Assembly: GCA_010365175.1 (NCBI GenBank)
Contig: JAAFGW010000143.1
Span: forward strand, 1 to 7,166
Direction of reading: 5' to 3'
Length of the DNA stretch: 7,166 nucleotides
Origin: Sulfuriferula multivorans
GTDB lineage: Bacteria; Pseudomonadota; Gammaproteobacteria; Burkholderiales; Thiobacillaceae
Below the pieces are notes generated by a model. It was not told where the DNA came from. It did no database searches and saw only the letters and a list, made by a program, of their open reading frames with translations. A program made the translations under genes and the position numbers. Below, piece by piece: positions 4,785 to 7,166 of this stretch (positions are counted from its first letter, which is position 1; each line of letters opens with the position of its first letter).

Positions 4785-6296
4785 GTGGGCATGTTAGCCA
4801 AAGTCAGGCGGATGCATATCCGCGAGAAGTTGTCGATTCGCGAAATCGCCAGACGCACGAACCTTTCGCGCAATACGGTCCGGCAGTGGCTGAAGTCGCC
4901 GGAGATGAGTGAACCGAAGTATCCCGAACGGTGCGTTGTCAGTGTCGTCGATCCGTATGTGGATCAGTTGCGCAGCTGGCTGGAAACCGATAGCCATCGA
5001 CCGAAACGGGACCGTCGCACGGCCAAGATCATGTTCGAGGCCATCAAGGCACTGGGTTACCCGGGCAGCTATGTGCGAGCCTGTGTCCGGGTTCGGAAGC
5101 TGCGCCAGGAGCTCGGTGATGCCCCGCACCGCAGCGCTTTCGTGCCGCTGACGTTCGGTCACGGTGAAGCTTTCCAGTTCGACTGGAGTTGCGAGTACGC
5201 CTGGATCGGCGGCCTGCGGCGACGACTGGAGGTATCGCACTGCAAGCTGGCCTGTAGCCGGGCATTCTGGCTGGTGGCCTATCCTGCACAGAGTCACGAG
5301 ATGCTGTTCGACGCGCATACCAGATCGTTCGAGGCGTTCGGCGGCATTCCCCGGCGCGGCATCTACGACAATATGAAGACCGCTGTCGATCGTGTCCAAC
5401 GCGGCAAGACGCGCATCGTCAACGCCCGCTTTCTCGCCATGTGCGGCCATTATCTGTTCGAGCCCGACTTCTGCAATGTCGCTTCCGGATGGGAGAAGGG
5501 CATCGTTGAGAAGAACGTCCAGGACCGGCGCCGGCAGGTCTGGGCTGAGCTGCGCGAACAGCGCTGGAGTTCGCTGGAACAATTGAACGAGGCGCTTAGT
5601 GAACGGTGCCGGCAATCCTGGGACACCATGGCCCACCCGGAATGGCCGGCGATGACGGTAGCTGATGTGCTGCAGGACGAACGCATGCATTTAATGCCGA
5701 TGCCCAGAGCCTTCGACGGCTATGTCGCGCAGCCGGTCCGGGTCTCCGCGACCAGCCTGATCCATTTCCAGCGCAACCGCTACAGCGTGCCAACCTCCCA
5801 CGCCCACAGGATCGTGAGCCTGCACATCTATCCGGACCGGCTGGTCGTGGTGGCCGACGATGAAGCGATTGCCCGGCATGTACGCTGCTTCGATCGGCAC
5901 CAGACCTTTTACGACTGGCAGCACTACATTGCCCTGATCGTCCAGAAGCCGGGCGCGTTGCGCAACGGCGCACCGTTCCTGACGATGCCACCCGCGCTGC
6001 AATTGCTGCAGCGGCACCTGCTCAAGCATCCTGGCGGCGACCGGGTGATGGCGCAAGTGCTGTCGTCGATTCCGTTGCACGGACTGGATTCGGTTCTGGT
6101 CGCCGTCGAATGCGCGCTGGAGTCGGGCCGCCCCAGCGGCGAACATGTGCTCAATGTCCTGGGAAGACTCAGGGAACCGTCAACCAACCAGGACATCATC
6201 GCCACGCCGATGGTGCTCAGTGAAGAACCGATCGCCAACGTGGCACGCTACGAGCGGCTGCGCGTTATTACCCCGGAGGCCAACGATGTCGCATGA
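4785..6296 (+). CDS. istA: IS21-family transposase IstA
   Basis: IstA is the DDE recombinase of IS21 elements. The GTG at 4785 is preferred because AAGGAG (4771-4776) lies eight bases upstream. GTG 4776, with AGGGAG at 4763-4768 as its site, and ATG 4791 are alternatives. Residues below are numbered from GTG 4776. A helix-turn-helix lies at about 19-40 (LSIREIARRTNLSRNTVRQW). The catalytic core shows FQFDWSCEYAWI (D136), GIYDNMKTAV (D198) and GWEKGIVEKNVQDRRR (E245). The GxVE-N-V-R pattern and the C-terminal beta-rich region (NRYSVPTSHAHRIVSLHIYP) are typical of IstA. About 500 residues is the normal length, and no frameshift or missing catalytic residue is seen. The last 11 bases overlap istB. 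With its ATPase partner it would carry out the transposition of this copy, which looks intact. Confidence 0.96.
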   Translation: MGMLAKVRRMHIREKLSIREIARRTNLSRNTVRQWLKSPEMSEPKYPERCVVSVVDPYVDQLRSWLETDSHRPKRDRRTAKIMFEAIKALGYPGSYVRACVRVRKLRQELGDAPHRSAFVPLTFGHGEAFQFDWSCEYAWIGGLRRRLEVSHCKLACSRAFWLVAYPAQSHEMLFDAHTRSFEAFGGIPRRGIYDNMKTAVDRVQRGKTRIVNARFLAMCGHYLFEPDFCNVASGWEKGIVEKNVQDRRRQVWAELREQRWSSLEQLNEALSERCRQSWDTMAHPEWPAMTVADVLQDERMHLMPMPRAFDGYVAQPVRVSATSLIHFQRNRYSVPTSHAHRIVSLHIYPDRLVVVADDEAIARHVRCFDRHQTFYDWQHYIALIVQKPGALRNGAPFLTMPPALQLLQRHLLKHPGGDRVMAQVLSSIPLHGLDSVLVAVECALESGRPSGEHVLNVLGRLREPSTNQDIIATPMVLSEEPIANVARYERLRVITPEANDVA

Positions 6297-7098
6297 AATT
6301 ATCCGCCACCTGAAAGAACTCAAGCTGCACGGTATGGCCCAGAGCTGGCCGGAAATAGTCGGGCAAACCCGCCTGGCGGAGTTCGATCCGGTCAGCTTCA
6401 TGACACAGCTGCTACGTTCGGAAAGCGCGGAACGCGAGGTCCGTTCAATCGCCTATCAGATGACGGCAGCGCGCTTCCCCGCCCACCGCGACCTGCAGGG
6501 ATTTGACTTTACCGAATCAAAGGTTGATGAGAGCCTGGTGCGGCAACTGCACACCTTGTCGTTTCTGGATGCCGCGCACAATCTGGTCTTTATCGGCGGC
6601 CCTGGTACCGGCAAGTCGCATCTGGCGACAGCGCTGGGGGTCGAGGCAATTGGCAAACATGGCAAGCGGGTGCGCTTCTACTCTACCATCGAGCTCGTCA
6701 ATGCGCTGGAACTGGAGAAGGCTGCCGGCAAGCAGGGGCAGATTGCGCACCGGCTCATGTATGCCGATCTGGTGATTCTGGACGAACTGGGTTATTTGCC
6801 ATTCAGTCAGGCCGGCGGTGCGCTGCTGTTCCACCTGCTGTCGAAGCTGTACGAGCGCACCAGCGTGGCAATCACCACCAACCTCGGCTTTGCCGAATGG
6901 CCGTCGGTCTTCGGCGACGCCAAGATGACCACAGCGCTGCTCGACCGCCTGACCCATCACTGCCACATCGTCGAAACCGGTAACGATTCATGGCGATTCC
7001 GACACAGCGAATCAAGCCGCAAGTCACCCACCCAAAAACCAGCGAAGAAAGGAGATCCAGGACCCAGACCAGAAGACTTATCCACAGACGCGGTGTAA
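6286..7098 (+). CDS. istB: IS21-family helper ATPase IstB
   Basis: IstB is the AAA+ partner (DnaC/DnaA-like) that remodels target DNA and stimulates IstA. The ATG at 6286 has GGAGG at 6275-6279, six bases upstream, inside the end of istA, giving a 270-residue product. Longer readings of the same frame overlap istA deeply and lack family sequence. The IstB N-terminal domain (IIRHLKELKLHGMAQSW) is followed by Walker A GGPGTGKS (104-111), Walker B LVILDELGYLPF (162-173, D166/E167), the LLFHLLSKLYERTSVAITTN sensor-1 region, and the LLDRLTHHCHIVE motif with its candidate arginine finger. The C-terminal tail after SWRFRHSES is Lys/Pro/Ser-rich and slightly longer than minimal IstB proteins. All ATPase motifs look intact, so the element may be active. 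Confidence 0.96.
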   Translation: MSHEIIRHLKELKLHGMAQSWPEIVGQTRLAEFDPVSFMTQLLRSESAEREVRSIAYQMTAARFPAHRDLQGFDFTESKVDESLVRQLHTLSFLDAAHNLVFIGGPGTGKSHLATALGVEAIGKHGKRVRFYSTIELVNALELEKAAGKQGQIAHRLMYADLVILDELGYLPFSQAGGALLFHLLSKLYERTSVAITTNLGFAEWPSVFGDAKMTTALLDRLTHHCHIVETGNDSWRFRHSESSRKSPTQKPAKKGDPGPRPEDLSTDAV

Positions 7099-7114
7099 TC
7101 TACGCGCAAACAGG

Positions 7115-7122
7115 GTGGGTCA
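7115..7122 (-). repeat. IS21 right internal TGACCCAC repeat
   Basis: The inverted octamer lies 16 bp after the istB stop and 24 bp from the outer copy at 7139-7146. The corresponding left-end spacing is 34 bp. Confidence 0.65.
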
Positions 7123-7137
7123 TTTTTAGATGAAAAC

Positions 7138-7166
7138 AGTGGGTCAGTTTTAAGCGATTCTCAACA
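7138..7166 (-). repeat. IS21 right terminal inverted repeat
   Basis: Read on the minus strand it starts TGTTGAGAATCGC and ends CTGACCCACT, pairing with 4671-4699. It finishes on the last base of the window. Confidence 0.88.

Larger units (their letters stand above)
4671..7166 (+). mobile_element. complete IS21-family insertion sequence, 2496 bp
   Basis: The element carries istA and istB in the standard overlapping order. Its ends match: 4671-4699 and the reverse complement of 7138-7166 agree at 24 of 29 positions, both starting TGTTGA. A TGACCCAC octamer occurs 20 bp inside each terminus (4691-4698; inverted at 7139-7146) and again further in (4725-4732; inverted at 7115-7122). TG...CA ends and multiple terminal repeats are characteristic of IS21. 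Total length is also normal for the family. The right flank is outside the window, so a target duplication cannot be tested. Confidence 0.92.

Noticed and set aside
4794..5690. Minus-strand open frame of 298 codons opposite istA
   Set aside because: It is a shadow of istA, with no supporting motif or start signal.
6145..6285. Extended N-terminus for istB
   Set aside because: This stretch overlaps istA deeply and lacks IstB sequence. The ATG at 6286 has GGAGG at ideal spacing.
1232..7166. CRISPR-associated or defence system
   Set aside because: No repeat-spacer array, Cas protein or defence domain is present. The ATPase and DDE genes fit transposition.

Overview
The window is a stack of mobile elements from what is probably a beta- or gammaproteobacterium. 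That placement rests on the element families and the GC-rich codon use of the transposon and IS21 genes, and no chromosomal marker gene fixes it more closely. From left to right it holds: (1) an IS1595-family (ISXO2-like) transposase on the minus strand, cut by the window edge; (2) a small unrecognised ORF, AT-richer than what follows, whose 3' end lies inside the next element; (3) a GC-rich unit of four plus-strand genes, coding for a zinc-ribbon/HTH protein, a D-D35-E integrase-fold transposase with a Mu-type C-terminal domain, an ExeA/TniB-like AAA+ ATPase and a 65-residue protein; (4) a complete IS21-family element (istA, istB) that ends on the last base of the window.

The most informative result is the probable boundary of the four-gene unit. 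A 25-bp imperfect inverted repeat (20/25 identical, starting TGAGT) occurs at 1232-1256 and, inverted, at 4616-4640. A second, subterminal block sharing CACGTAG lies inside each end. This defines a likely transposon of about 3.4 kb. By its gene content it works like Mu, Tn7, Tn402 or IS21: a DDE recombinase assisted by an ATPase, with two accessory proteins of unknown role. Its left end runs into the small ORF at 1027-1302, whose last 23 codons are therefore mostly transposon sequence. The last gene of the unit encodes a protein ending in RFDDEPF, close to the acidic C-terminal tip of bacterial single-stranded DNA-binding protein (DFDDDIPF in E. coli). This suggests the element may engage host replication or repair partners. 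A perfect 30-bp palindrome lies inside the first gene.

The IS21 element occupies 4671-7166, only 30 bp beyond the transposon's right end. It has 29-bp imperfect terminal inverted repeats (24/29) and an internal TGACCCAC repeat at each end. A 9-bp-stem hairpin precedes istA, and istA and istB overlap by 11 bp. No stretch over 300 bp lacks a gene. The largest gap (4518-4784) holds the transposon right end, the 30-bp spacer and the IS21 left end. No tRNA, rRNA, CRISPR array or cellular metabolic gene is visible.
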